This document shows, in pieces, positions 10,270 to 19,689 of a stretch of 64,000 nucleotides of DNA. The stretch is from Vibrio sp. FE10 (GTDB taxonomy: Bacteria; Pseudomonadota; Gammaproteobacteria; Enterobacterales; Vibrionaceae). Position 1 is the stretch's first letter, and each line of letters starts with the position of its first letter. The position numbers and the translations under genes were made by a program. The notes below the pieces were generated by a model. The model made no database searches, was not told the DNA's origin, and saw only the letters and a program-made list of their open reading frames with translations. The stretch is taken from the NCBI RefSeq assembly GCF_030297155.1, contig NZ_AP028067.1, positions 1,488,001 to 1,552,000 of the forward strand, in the 5' to 3' direction.

Positions 10270-10743
10270 ATGTCATATACAACTTTGGACGAATACCAAA
10301 GAAAATGGATTTTTACTCACCAGTCGATGCCATTACCAGCAGAGGACTTGGAAAAGATTAAACCAATGACACAGGCAAGGGCATCTCAGTTTTGGAAAGA
10401 GAACGTAAGCCCTCAAAGTCCTGATGCAGAAAGACTAAGTTCACAAGACTGGCCAAGCAAGGCATCTAACTGGAACGAAGAGATTAGCTGGATGGCAAAT
10501 TGGGAAGCCGATGAGCCTGAAATGCCAGAAGAGATCCTTAACTTCATTGATTGGCAAGATGACGTAACTGTTTATTTTTGTTATGAAAAATACAATATCC
10601 TTGAAACTAAGTGGTCAGTTTTTAAGAAGCACTGGAAGAACTTTTTGTTCTACGATGATGGCCCAATTTTGCTAGGTCGCCGTCGTTCAGAAGCACTTTG
10701 GTTTGCAACAAACGGTACCGTTAAAATTGGTAACCGAGCTTAA
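10270..10743 (+). CDS. DUF2947 family protein
   Basis: A soluble 157-residue protein rich in Trp and acidic residues, found in Vibrio and relatives and named DUF2947. There is no signal peptide or membrane segment. The ATG at 10270 is preceded by GAGGA at a good distance, and a TTG three bases upstream can be set aside. A perfect terminator follows, so it is monocistronic. The family identity is from memory of the sequence pattern; no function is known. Confidence 0.8.
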   Translation: MSYTTLDEYQRKWIFTHQSMPLPAEDLEKIKPMTQARASQFWKENVSPQSPDAERLSSQDWPSKASNWNEEISWMANWEADEPEMPEEILNFIDWQDDVTVYFCYEKYNILETKWSVFKKHWKNFLFYDDGPILLGRRRSEALWFATNGTVKIGNRA

Positions 10744-10787
10744 GTAAGACATTATTTAATCAAACCAATGCTGGACAAAATATTGAT

Positions 10788-10818
10788 AAAAAGCGAGCTC
10801 TGAGCTCGCTTTTTTTGT
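10788..10818 (+). terminator. Terminator after the DUF2947 gene
   Basis: The stem AAAAGCGAGCT / AGCTCGCTTTT with a 3-nt loop is followed by seven T residues. Confidence 0.9.
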
Positions 10819-10999
10819 GCCTAAAGATCGTCGAAGATCATTGGTAAATACACGTCATTTGAAGCCGATTTCTGATGAGAGTTTTCGTTAGCTTAGAGCT
10901 AGTAATTTTCGAAATTGAGATCGCTATCTCATTGGCTTAGTTGAAGTTTTGTGGGTTTGGGTTATCTTTATAGTACTGCCTTAGTGGAGGTGAAGTATT

Positions 11000-11215
11000 A
11001 TGATTTGGGATACTCTCGAACGTGTAAATAAACTTCGCAAGGAAGCAATGGAGGATCCGGATTTTCTGGATTCGGCAAAAATGCATGAGCAATGGCTTTT
11101 AAGCGAAACTCATAATCAATCTAAGAATGGAGAAAAAGAGAAGAAACCGAAAAAGTTATCAGATATCTATGAAAACACGGAATTTCCTATTAACCCAACC
11201 GGAACGAAACATTAA
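11000..11215 (+). CDS. Small hydrophilic protein, function unknown
   Basis: A 71-residue charged protein (Lys/Glu-rich middle, KEKKPKK) with no membrane segment. A good ribosome site (GTGGAGGTG) lies about 8 bases before the ATG, and a clear terminator follows. Those two signals are the main support for a real gene. No family is recognised. Confidence 0.6.
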   Translation: MIWDTLERVNKLRKEAMEDPDFLDSAKMHEQWLLSETHNQSKNGEKEKKPKKLSDIYENTEFPINPTGTKH

Positions 11216-11297
11216 TAATGATTAACAGCAACACGGCTAAGGCTCTTAACCAAAAAGCTATAAGTCGATTAAACATACCAGCCTTAAGCCACCAATA

Positions 11298-11338
11298 AAA
11301 AAGCCACTTTCAACGAACCGAAAGTGGCTTTTTCTTTT
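11298..11338 (+). terminator. Terminator between the small ORF and the Hsp70 genes
   Basis: A 14-bp stem (AAAAAGCCACTTTC / GAAAGTGGCTTTTT) with an AACGAACC loop and T/A runs on both sides. It can serve both the small plus-strand gene and the converging Hsp70 operon. Confidence 0.85.
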
Positions 11339-11386
11339 CTCGTTAGCTTCTTTACTCATTAACAACGAAAGCTAATCGTTTTAAAG

Positions 11387-14227
11387 CTAGCTATTAATCA
11401 GGCTTAATCCGCTTGGCAATGCATCACCAAACACACGCTTAGACTCGCTCTCAGAAAGCTCAGTGACTTCACTTACCAGCGTTAGCCAAGACTCTGGCAC
11501 CTTGCTTTGCTTTAATTTTTCAAGAACCTGAGCACGGTAGTCATCAGAGATGTCGAACTGTCGGTCACCTGTCTTACGACAAATCATCACAGCCGCGAAG
11601 GCTATCATCTGCTCTTTCTGCCAGTTCTGGTCAAGCAGCTTTGGTAACCACTGTTCTGCTTGCTCTCTTGGAATGACGCTGTGTTGGCTTCCGTATAACG
11701 GTGTGCGAGACGCTAAGCGACCCAGAGCCCACCAATGAGCTTGTTCAAACTGATTATGGTTAATCGCTTTGCTTAAGAACCAAGTCGCTAATAGAACCTT
11801 ATCTTCCACTTCAAGTTGCTCAAGTGACGCAGCTAATCTCACCATGGCTTCATAGCCATTGTCTTGCGCATCTTTAGCGGTTTTAGGGTTCTTCATTGCA
11901 CCTGGGTGAAGGTACTTCGCGATATCAGCCAAGATGGTCTCTTGCTGTTCTTGATTTAAACCACCCGCAACACGGCGCCAGAATACCCACCAATCGGTCC
12001 AACCCTGATGGTTCTGGAATTGGATGTTTTGTTGGTAGAGTCCCCAAATTTGTTCAATACGCCATGAGTCGGTTGGATCACCAAAGCCAGGTCGCAAAGA
12101 GTAACCCGCTAAACGGAGCCAGTTCTTCTCGTGAGCTTCCGAGCGACGACGGCGTTTACGACCTAAAGAGAACGAATCAAACAGGTGACGGAGAGTGGTA
12201 AAGTCCCACTCTTCGCGCTTACCCAGTCGTTTCTCAAGATCTTTGGCCAGTGTTTTGATCTCTTTAGATTCAGCACTTTTCTTGTTGCCGCTATACAGGC
12301 GAGAAATCAACTCCTTACACTCGTCCAGCCTCGGATGAAGTTTAGAGTTATCGGACTCATCGCCTTGCTTGTTTCTGACTTCGAACTCAAGCAACCAACG
12401 CTTGGTGTCATCTTCCGTGCTCACACATTCCATTTTCAATGTGCCGACTTCGGTTAACTGACAAGCGAGCAGTACTTCAACGCGCTCTTTTTGGTTGGCC
12501 TGAAGCTCTGCAGTGCCTGATCCTTCCAGCGTAGAAATATAAGGTGGAAGAGGGGAGAACAAGTCAGCGTCCACATTGACCATCACACCATTTTGAATGG
12601 CGGTGTCATGAGCAATTTGATCGTGAGTCGAAGTCAGTAGATTGAAACGTACCGGCTCACCCAAAGTCAGTGAGAAACGACGGCTGTTCAAACGGATTTC
12701 TTGTCCTTCTTCAGTTCCTTTAGCAAGCAGGCAAAGTGCTTTGCCCATCTTGTTCTTTTCTTGTAGATGTAAGAAGTAAGAACGAGCCGCACCACCACCG
12801 ATTTTCAGCTGTGCACCACGGCGTGCTTTACCAAAAGCTACTGCACCAAGGGCTACAGACCAGTCAGGGTGAGGGTTATCTAAGACGGTGATTGGCGTAC
12901 CGTTCCAATTGCCAAGTAACTGAGTAATACGTTCAGTGACAAGCTCACTGTTGAACACACCGCCGTTGAGTAGTACACCGACAGGTATCGCTGGCTTTGT
13001 CTCGTCAAACTCGATTGCGCCAGATTTTTCTAGTGCCGCTTTTGATACTTGCTGGTGTGTCGCTAGGAATTCGGCAACGTGCTTACTTACCGCAGGATCT
13101 GCTGCATAGGGTAGGCCGAACTCTACAACCGCGCTACGGCGTTTGTCAGGTACTTCAGTGAACTCAGAAAGTGGGAAGAAACCTTCCAGTGCAATCTGAT
13201 GAACTTCTTGTTTGGTTAAACCAATACTCTTGGTACCGCCAAGCAGTTTTGAACCGCTGCCCAGCATGGTGATCTTCACATCGTCTGGCGCATTAGCAGA
13301 AAGCAGGCTCTCTTTTGCGGCGCGAGTCTGTTGAATAAGTTTGGTTAAGCTAGACGCATTCAACTTTTTGTTTTGATTGAAACGTTGCTCTGCAAGGTGA
13401 GCAAGAGCCAAATCGAGGTTATCACCCCCGAGCATCAAGTGTTCTCCAACGCCGATACGGTCGAGTGCGAGTTCTTGGTCATCGCCATTGTTTGAGTTGA
13501 AGCTTGCTTCGATCAAACTTAAATCGGTGGTACCGCCACCAACATCACATACTAGAATCAGCGGGATCTGTTGAAGTTCGTCTGCCGCGGTTTGTTGGTG
13601 ACGTGCATACCAGTCATAACATACGGCTTGCGGCTCTTCGAGTAACAGAATCTTACCTAAGCCCGCCAGTTTTGCCGCTTCGAGTGTCAGCTTGCGTGCT
13701 GTCTCATCGAATGAAGCAGGAACGGTGACTACAACATCTTGGTCTTCAAGCTTGTTGCTTGGGTTACGGTAGTTCCATGCTTGGCGGATGTGGTTTAGGT
13801 AGCTTGCGCTTGCAACAACAGGAGACACCTTATCGACGTCAGTTGCGCCTGCCCAAGGCAGAATATCAGAGTTACGATCAACCGCTTGGTGAGATAGCCA
13901 GCTCTTAGCACTCGATACTTGGCGGCCTTCAACTTTTGCGCCCAGTTCGCGCGCCCATTCACCGACGATGACGTTTTGAATATCGCCTTCAACCAAGCTC
14001 GGTTCCCAAGGCATAGTGAGATCGGAAGGAGAGATCTGACCTTGTGCAGGATGGTAACGAAATGAAGGAAGCAGCGGTTTACGAACCACTTCACCGGGGC
14101 CGATGAGTTGGTCAATATCGAAAAGAGAAACGGGAGCATGTTGTAGGTCGTCGTTGATTTCACAGTAGGCAACCACAGTGTTGGTTGTGCCTAAGTCAAT
14201 GCCGACTAAAAAACGAGGAGATGCCAT
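11387..14227 (-). CDS. Hsp70-family ATPase with C-terminal DUF3731-like extension
   Basis: A 946-residue divergent Hsp70. The nucleotide-binding part has phosphate-1 loop GIDLGTTNTVVAY near residue 9, VTVPASFDE, LLEEPQAVCYDW, and phosphate-2 loop CDVGGGTTDLSL. The usual DnaK substrate-binding domain and EEVD-type tail are absent. A long Trp- and Arg-rich region from about residue 590 (containing GRKRRRRSEAHEKNWLRLAG) corresponds to what I recall as DUF3731. This is not housekeeping DnaK. It lies downstream of a second Hsp70 and a DUF2760 gene on the same strand, separated from the former by a 138-bp gap holding a hairpin. Client and role are unknown; the set suggests a dedicated, membrane-linked chaperone machine. 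Confidence 0.85.
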   Translation of the reverse strand: MASPRFLVGIDLGTTNTVVAYCEINDDLQHAPVSLFDIDQLIGPGEVVRKPLLPSFRYHPAQGQISPSDLTMPWEPSLVEGDIQNVIVGEWARELGAKVEGRQVSSAKSWLSHQAVDRNSDILPWAGATDVDKVSPVVASASYLNHIRQAWNYRNPSNKLEDQDVVVTVPASFDETARKLTLEAAKLAGLGKILLLEEPQAVCYDWYARHQQTAADELQQIPLILVCDVGGGTTDLSLIEASFNSNNGDDQELALDRIGVGEHLMLGGDNLDLALAHLAEQRFNQNKKLNASSLTKLIQQTRAAKESLLSANAPDDVKITMLGSGSKLLGGTKSIGLTKQEVHQIALEGFFPLSEFTEVPDKRRSAVVEFGLPYAADPAVSKHVAEFLATHQQVSKAALEKSGAIEFDETKPAIPVGVLLNGGVFNSELVTERITQLLGNWNGTPITVLDNPHPDWSVALGAVAFGKARRGAQLKIGGGAARSYFLHLQEKNKMGKALCLLAKGTEEGQEIRLNSRRFSLTLGEPVRFNLLTSTHDQIAHDTAIQNGVMVNVDADLFSPLPPYISTLEGSGTAELQANQKERVEVLLACQLTEVGTLKMECVSTEDDTKRWLLEFEVRNKQGDESDNSKLHPRLDECKELISRLYSGNKKSAESKEIKTLAKDLEKRLGKREEWDFTTLRHLFDSFSLGRKRRRRSEAHEKNWLRLAGYSLRPGFGDPTDSWRIEQIWGLYQQNIQFQNHQGWTDWWVFWRRVAGGLNQEQQETILADIAKYLHPGAMKNPKTAKDAQDNGYEAMVRLAASLEQLEVEDKVLLATWFLSKAINHNQFEQAHWWALGRLASRTPLYGSQHSVIPREQAEQWLPKLLDQNWQKEQMIAFAAVMICRKTGDRQFDISDDYRAQVLEKLKQSKVPESWLTLVSEVTELSESESKRVFGDALPSGLSLINS

Positions 14228-14335
14228 ACAAAACCTTATTCTGCCAAAGTGATGACCAGTTAATGGATAGTCTTGGTCTTATTATTGTCTTTGGAATGTT
14301 TTTAATACAGGGCTAGGGAATCGCATTGATAAAAT

Positions 14336-14359
14336 AACGGCACCCGTTAAGGTGCCGTT
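14336..14359 (-). terminator. Hairpin between the two Hsp70 genes
   Basis: The perfect 9-bp stem AACGGCACC / GGTGCCGTT has a 6-nt loop. On the minus strand it is followed by the T-rich run ATTTTATC. It sits 6 bases past the 657-aa Hsp70 stop and may partly terminate transcription, lowering expression of the distal Hsp70. Confidence 0.55.
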
Positions 14360-14365
14360 GATTCA

Positions 14366-16339
14366 TTATGCTTGTTCGTTTGAGTCGTTATTCGAGTCTT
14401 CACGAACGTCGAACTCAACGTGCCATTTCTGACCATTGTCAGTGGCAATCGCTTCTAGGTATAACGTGCCTAATTCAGTAACACGAGACGCCAAAGTCAC
14501 GGGAACCACTTCACCTTCGCGACGACCTTCAGAAACAGGCAGTGTCACTTGGATTTCAGGAAGCTCATCAAGATCTTCTGGAGCCCAGTGATCAAGGTGC
14601 GTACCCGCTTCATCTTCACGACGTGTTGTTGAACCGAAGAATTGGAAGTGTACTGGCTGACCAATCACGAGACCAAACTCTTGGCTAGGAACTTGAACGC
14701 TTGAGCCTTCTTCCATACCAAACGGTGCAACACACAAAGCTTCCATTGGAGGAGCCATACCAGGGATAGCTGGCATCGCGCTTTCAATTCCTACGTAGTA
14801 AGAAGAAGCGATACCACCGCGGATACGAACGCCTTGGCCACGACGTACTGCGCCGTAGTAAGAAGCGCCGCTTGCAACGGCTAGGTCTAGATCTAAACCT
14901 GAAAGCTGTTTAGCGAATTCTGCGTCTGCATTAATTAGCCATTCATTGATCGTGTCTGATAGACGGTCAGCAAGTAGGTTCGATTTTAGAACACCACCGT
15001 TAAATAGAACGGCGGTAGGCTTGATGAAGTCTGCCGCTGGCGCTTCTGACCCTTGCGCTTGTGTACCGGGCATACCGGGCATGTTTGCAAACGGGTTGAA
15101 ATCTTGTTGAGCGGCTTCGCTATTTCCAGAAAGCGCATTGGCTTGCTTAGAAAGGAACGCGGCAATATGACGAGTGATACCCGCGTCTTGAGCGTAAGGC
15201 AGACCCATTTGAGTCAGTGCACCACGTGTTTTTTGTACCGGATGATCCGTTACCGCCACTTGTGGGAAGAAGCCATCAACCAATGTTTGTTGTACTTCTT
15301 GCTGAGTCAGTTCTGTTTTCAGTGTTGCGCCAAGTAGCTTAGAGCCACGGCTTGGAACAACGATCGGCACAGATTGAAGCTCAGCATCGTTAAGCAGAGC
15401 TTCTTTAGCATCGCGACACGCGTGAGTCATCGCTTGAACCTGCCAAGGAGCCAGTTCTTTGCCTTCTTGAGCCAGTTTCATTTTCAGACGGTAAGCGAGC
15501 GCCAAGTCCATGTTGTCGCCGCCAAGTAGGATATGTTCACCTACAGCGATACGGTTCAGACTTAGGTTGCCTTCATCTTGGGTTACTTCAACCAACGAAA
15601 GGTCAGTCGTACCACCACCGATATCGACAACAAGAACGATGTCACCAACGTTCACTTCATCACGCCATGTGTCGTTGCTGTTATCAATCCAGCTGTATAG
15701 TGCTGCTTGCGGCTCTTCTAGAAGCGTAAGGTGAGTGAAACCAACATTACGCGCAGCTTCAGCTGTTAGGTCACGAGCCGCAGGATCAAACGAAGCTGGA
15801 ACGGTGATCGTTACATCTTGGTCTGCCAGTTTGTGTTCTGGGTTAGCGTGGTTCCAAGCATCTTTCAGGTGCTCAAGGTACAACTCAGTGGTCTTAAGCG
15901 GAGATACCTTTTCAACTTCTTCAGGGCTACCTGCAGGAAGGAATGCGTCACGACGGTTAACACCACCGTGGCATAGCCAAGATTTTGCACTTGCTACCAA
16001 ACGGATAGGGGTTTTAGAACCAAGGTTACGCGCAATAGCACCAACCAGAGCTTTAGGCTCAGAAGACCAAGGAAGAACGCGAGAACCCGCATTCATTTCA
16101 TGTTCGTGTGGCTGGTATAGGAACGAGCCAAGTTGGCTGCGAGTTTCTACTGTACCAGGTGCTGTTAGTTGAGGGACTTGCATCACCTCTACACGAGCGT
16201 CTTCATTGGTTGTGTCGATGTAAGACAAAACACAGTGTGTGGTACCTAAATCGATACCAATACTGAACTTAGGCGCTTGGTCTTGTGAATGCGTCTGCGC
16301 AGATGACTCGTGCGATGATGGCTGAGTTTGGTGTTCCAT
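14366..16339 (-). CDS. Hsp70-family ATPase, second paralogue
   Basis: A 657-residue divergent Hsp70 with GIDLGTTHCVLSY near residue 28, VTVPASFDPAARDL, LLEEPQAALYSW and VVDIGGGTTDLSL. A Met/Pro/Gly-rich insert (NPFANMPGMPGTQAQG) sits near residue 410. No recognisable peptide-binding domain follows; a short beta-rich end closes the protein. Its ATG overlaps the stop of the upstream DUF2760 gene (TAATG), so the two are translationally coupled. With the 946-aa paralogue downstream this gives one probable operon. Confidence 0.87.
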   Translation of the reverse strand: MEHQTQPSSHESSAQTHSQDQAPKFSIGIDLGTTHCVLSYIDTTNEDARVEVMQVPQLTAPGTVETRSQLGSFLYQPHEHEMNAGSRVLPWSSEPKALVGAIARNLGSKTPIRLVASAKSWLCHGGVNRRDAFLPAGSPEEVEKVSPLKTTELYLEHLKDAWNHANPEHKLADQDVTITVPASFDPAARDLTAEAARNVGFTHLTLLEEPQAALYSWIDNSNDTWRDEVNVGDIVLVVDIGGGTTDLSLVEVTQDEGNLSLNRIAVGEHILLGGDNMDLALAYRLKMKLAQEGKELAPWQVQAMTHACRDAKEALLNDAELQSVPIVVPSRGSKLLGATLKTELTQQEVQQTLVDGFFPQVAVTDHPVQKTRGALTQMGLPYAQDAGITRHIAAFLSKQANALSGNSEAAQQDFNPFANMPGMPGTQAQGSEAPAADFIKPTAVLFNGGVLKSNLLADRLSDTINEWLINADAEFAKQLSGLDLDLAVASGASYYGAVRRGQGVRIRGGIASSYYVGIESAMPAIPGMAPPMEALCVAPFGMEEGSSVQVPSQEFGLVIGQPVHFQFFGSTTRREDEAGTHLDHWAPEDLDELPEIQVTLPVSEGRREGEVVPVTLASRVTELGTLYLEAIATDNGQKWHVEFDVREDSNNDSNEQA

Positions 16340-16971
16340 TATAGCTCCACCTCTGCCGGTGCAATCACAGATGCATCGTAGTTTTCAGCAAGTTTTGGAA
16401 GGTTCATGTCAGTTGCTTTCCAACCTTTGTGAACTAGCGTGCCGTTGAATGGTGCATTGCCCGTTACGTTGCCGGTTAGGCGAATTTCTTGTGGGTTGAA
16501 GCCTTCAACAACCGTGATACGCGTTTCTTCATCTTCAGTGCGGATGTGAGAAAGCGTTACGTAATCGGCTAGTACTTTTTTACCGCCAGTGTGAATAACA
16601 CGTGCTGCTGCGCCAACTTCTTCGTCAGAGAATGAAGTTAGGTCTTCTTTTAGGAAGTCGATTAAACGCGCTTCTTGTTGCATGATAGACAGAAGTTGCA
16701 TTGCAGAATCTGTCGGTGCTGTTGCCAGCTTAGATTCAACTTCAACGACTTTCTCGATCACTTTTTCAACTTCAACAACTTTCTCTACTTCGACAATTTT
16801 TTCAACTTGCTTTTCAACTTCAACGATCTTCTCTACTGGTTTTTCTACGACTTTCTCAACCACTTTGGTTTTACGAGAAACGGCAATTAACAGTAGTAAA
16901 ACGCTTGATGCAGTTAAGCCTGCGTGAAGCATATCAAACGTCTGTGGGATTAGGTTCAAATCAACGATCAT
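16339..16971 (-). CDS. DUF2760 membrane-anchored coiled-coil protein
   Basis: A 210-residue protein. One membrane helix lies at about residues 13-30, then a Lys/Glu/Val heptad-like linker with repeats of VEKVVEVEK (about 35-80) predicts a rigid coiled coil or charged stalk. The C-terminal soluble domain (about 90-210) matches my recollection of DUF2760. It is the first gene of the operon and is coupled to the Hsp70 by stop-start overlap. A reasonable inference is that it anchors the Hsp70 pair at the inner membrane. Confidence 0.82.
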   Translation of the reverse strand: MIVDLNLIPQTFDMLHAGLTASSVLLLLIAVSRKTKVVEKVVEKPVEKIVEVEKQVEKIVEVEKVVEVEKVIEKVVEVESKLATAPTDSAMQLLSIMQQEARLIDFLKEDLTSFSDEEVGAAARVIHTGGKKVLADYVTLSHIRTEDEETRITVVEGFNPQEIRLTGNVTGNAPFNGTLVHKGWKATDMNLPKLAENYDASVIAPAEVEL

Positions 16972-17000
16972 AGTGATTTCTCTTTAAAATTGATTTAACG

Positions 17001-17028
17001 GTATATTCGTCGGTTTAAAGGAATATAC
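17001..17028. promoter_or_regulatory. Inverted repeat upstream of the DUF2760-Hsp70 operon
   Basis: Perfect 8-bp arms GTATATTC and GAATATAC are separated by 12 bases, about 30 bp ahead of the DUF2760 start. The position fits an operator or promoter element. It is not the CIRCE heat-shock operator. The remaining gap up to 17319 shows no gene. Confidence 0.4.
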
Positions 17029-17319
17029 AGGTTGGAAAGAAACACGATGGCACAAGTCCAAAACGGTCACTTTCAAGCTATAAATATGGATGGATACTAG
17101 CATATTCAAGGCTTAAGAGTGGTATTTAATGTTTTCAATCAAGTGGGTTTTTGGTGTGTTAGCTTGAAAATTAGTCGAGATTTGTCTGAATATTGGCCGC
17201 TGATGTAAGCAAGAGGTAAACAATGCCCGTTTTATGTCAGTTTTAAGACTAAACAGAAATGGAGCATGATTCCCTTCCGTTATATACTTTTAACTCATTA
17301 GAGACTATTTGGAACCCAT

Positions 17320-18858
17320 ATGCCTCACACTACCGACCCATTAACAGGGTTGAAGAGACGAACTCTCCCATTGGTCGTATTTGCGGTCAGCTTTTTGATT
17401 ACTGTGTTGTGTTTTATATTAGTCGCGCTAAACCAAAACCGCGCACTGAATATGAATTTGAATAGCTTTGCTACTCACCAAACACTGAGCTTGGAAGCGT
17501 TTATCGGCAATGATGTGGCTTATATAGGTTCCGGTGCTAATTTTTTCTACTCCAATGATCCTGAGAACTGGGATAAGTTCGACCGTTTTGCTCAGCAAAC
17601 CATTAACGATTCAAAGAGTCTGATTGGCTTGCAGTGGATGCAAAAAGTGTCAGTAGATGAGATTGCTGAACACACGGCTCAAATGGAAGCAAAGTACCCA
17701 TTCTATAAGTTGTTCACCATCCCGAAGCACGAAGCCAAAACCTATGGTTATATCTTAGATGGTGAGCCTGCTTTTATTGCCAGCGATGTCTATCCTAATA
17801 CCGCAGCGAACGATAGAGTTCTTGGTTTTTACTCTTCTCGCGAACGATTTAAGCGCGTCTTAGAAAACATTAAACAGACACGCGAAGCGAATATTTCAGA
17901 CAAGGTTCGCTTGATACAAGATGGCTTAGACCAAGAGACGCCAAAGAGTGGCATGTTGGTTTATCACCCGGTGTTTGAAGGAGAAAGCGACAACCTACTC
18001 GGTGTTGTGATTGGTGTAGTTCGCACCACGTATTACTTCGAAAACCTGCTGGCGTCAGCCTTGGGTGATATGGACGTTTATATTCGGGTTACTGATACCG
18101 GATTCGAAGCGGAAGATTCGCCAATCTTGTTCGAAACTGATGGTTATGAAGCCGTCTCTGGGCACCACATAACCAAGACAATTGCACTGACCAATCGTGA
18201 TTGGAAGATCGATTACAAGATCGATTCATGCATCTCTTTTTATGGCTATCTGGTATTAACAGGCATCGCATTGGTAGGGACAACCATCTCGTTGCTGTTG
18301 GCGTACATCGTTAACATGCAAATCAGAGAGAAAGAACGCTTGTATGGAATGCTGGATAAGAGGACTGAAGAACTTCGTTTCTTAGCCGACCACGACAGCC
18401 TGACCGAAGTGTATAACCGACGTGCTTTCAATAAGAAGCTCGACAAAGCCATTGAGCGAAACCAGCCTTTTAGTCTCGTTGGGTTTGATATCGATAAATT
18501 CAAAGGCATTAATGACCAATTTGGCCACCCTGCAGGTGATGCTTTGCTCATTCATGTCATCAAGCTGATCTCGGTGAACTTGAAAGAGGGAGATAACTTG
18601 TTCCGTTTAGGTGGTGACGAGTTCTGCATTATTTCTAGCATTTCAGACCATGAATCTCTGAATCGATACTTAGAGTGCATTATAAACACCGTAAGTCACT
18701 CTCATTGTGAACACAAAGGTCGACAATTAAGTTGTACTTTGAGCATCGGTGCAGCCATTCGTAACAGTGAAGACTCTGAAGAAATCATGCAAAAAGCGGA
18801 CAGCATGCTCTATCAAAGTAAGTCAAATGGCCGAAATAGAGTCACAATTGCAGGCTAA
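17320..18858 (+). CDS. CHASE-domain diguanylate cyclase
   Basis: A 512-residue membrane enzyme expected to make c-di-GMP. A membrane helix at about 17-37 is followed by a periplasmic CHASE-type sensor (about 45-275, with GLQWMQKVS and GFYSSRERF), a second helix near 303-325, and a GGDEF domain. The active site GGDEF is intact (FRLGGDEFCII). The inhibitory RxxD site five residues before it reads KEGD, so product inhibition is probably lost. The ATG at 17320 has GGAA upstream. Ligand unknown. Confidence 0.92.
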   Translation: MPHTTDPLTGLKRRTLPLVVFAVSFLITVLCFILVALNQNRALNMNLNSFATHQTLSLEAFIGNDVAYIGSGANFFYSNDPENWDKFDRFAQQTINDSKSLIGLQWMQKVSVDEIAEHTAQMEAKYPFYKLFTIPKHEAKTYGYILDGEPAFIASDVYPNTAANDRVLGFYSSRERFKRVLENIKQTREANISDKVRLIQDGLDQETPKSGMLVYHPVFEGESDNLLGVVIGVVRTTYYFENLLASALGDMDVYIRVTDTGFEAEDSPILFETDGYEAVSGHHITKTIALTNRDWKIDYKIDSCISFYGYLVLTGIALVGTTISLLLAYIVNMQIREKERLYGMLDKRTEELRFLADHDSLTEVYNRRAFNKKLDKAIERNQPFSLVGFDIDKFKGINDQFGHPAGDALLIHVIKLISVNLKEGDNLFRLGGDEFCIISSISDHESLNRYLECIINTVSHSHCEHKGRQLSCTLSIGAAIRNSEDSEEIMQKADSMLYQSKSNGRNRVTIAG

Positions 18859-18945
18859 ATGAGCACTTGATGCAACTGGGGTCGAGTTCTTTATTGGGCT
18901 CATGTACAATTTCAAAAAACTTTTGATGAAAGAATTGGGCGACGT

Positions 18946-19476
18946 ATGAATCACAATCGAGTGGTATGTTTCGATTTAGAAATGTGCTGTTGGAGCAAAG
19001 ATGGTGTAGGAACAACAGGAGAGATCATTGAAGTGGGTCTTGCTGAGATCGATCTTGTATCTGGAACCATCGTGAAGCGCGCACAATATTACGTTAAGCC
19101 CGAAAAAGACGAAGTCTCTCTGTTTTGTGCAGAGCTAACAGGCATTACACCTCGCAAGATAGAAAAGCAGGGGCGTCCTTTAGAATCCGTGATTAAATCG
19201 ATGATTAAGAATTTCGGTGGCCCAAAGAAAATCTATGCCGCTTGGGGACGTGATGACCTTATCTTGCACAAAGAATGTATAGAGAAAGGCATCGAACCGC
19301 CGTTTAGCGAGTTCTTGAACATCGCCACACTTTATCGTGTTCAAAACCGCCTTAAAGAGAAACGCATTGGACATCGCGCCGCTCAAGAAGCTAAGAATAT
19401 TGAGTGGGAAGGTCGTCAGCACTCGGGTTATGTCGATGCTTATAACCTCGCGAAACTGACACTGACGATGCTTTAG
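18946..19476 (+). CDS. DEDDh 3'-5' exonuclease (ERI-1/KapD-like)
   Basis: A 176-residue single-domain exonuclease. FDLEMCCW gives the first D-x-E metal-binding pair, typical of ERI-1/3'hExo-like enzymes. WGRDDLIL supplies the second Asp region and HSGYVDAYNLAKL the final H...D pair. The likely substrate is RNA or single-stranded DNA, by analogy only. No extra domains are present. It is flanked by a CHASE-GGDEF gene 88 bp upstream and a terminator downstream. Confidence 0.87.
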   Translation: MNHNRVVCFDLEMCCWSKDGVGTTGEIIEVGLAEIDLVSGTIVKRAQYYVKPEKDEVSLFCAELTGITPRKIEKQGRPLESVIKSMIKNFGGPKKIYAAWGRDDLILHKECIEKGIEPPFSEFLNIATLYRVQNRLKEKRIGHRAAQEAKNIEWEGRQHSGYVDAYNLAKLTLTML

Positions 19477-19516
19477 TCTTTAAAAGCGATTGGTCTCTTA
19501 AAGAACAACAGACAAC

Positions 19517-19580
19517 AAAAAGCCACCTTCCAAGTTTCTATATGAACAGAGTTTATATATGAAAACTAGGTGGCTTTTTT
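19517..19580 (+). terminator. Terminator after the exonuclease gene
   Basis: A long hairpin: outer stem AAAAAGCCACCT / AGGTGGCTTTTT, inner pairs AGTTT / AAACT, then a T-run. Confidence 0.75.
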
Positions 19581-19689
19581 TGTATTCAAGGAAAGGAGCT
19601 GAATAAATCAAACTTTTGATTCTAGTTATCCAAGCTAATTAGATATTCTGCCAGTTTTCTTATTCAACCTAGCGCCTTATTCATCCTAA

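Noticed and set aside
16675..16927. Two overlapping plus-strand frames with Phe/Asn and Ser/Thr repeats
   Set aside because: They are the complement of the repetitive coiled-coil linker of the DUF2760 gene.
17001..17028. Inverted repeat considered as CIRCE heat-shock operator
   Set aside because: The arms do not match TTAGCACTC / GAGTGCTAA.
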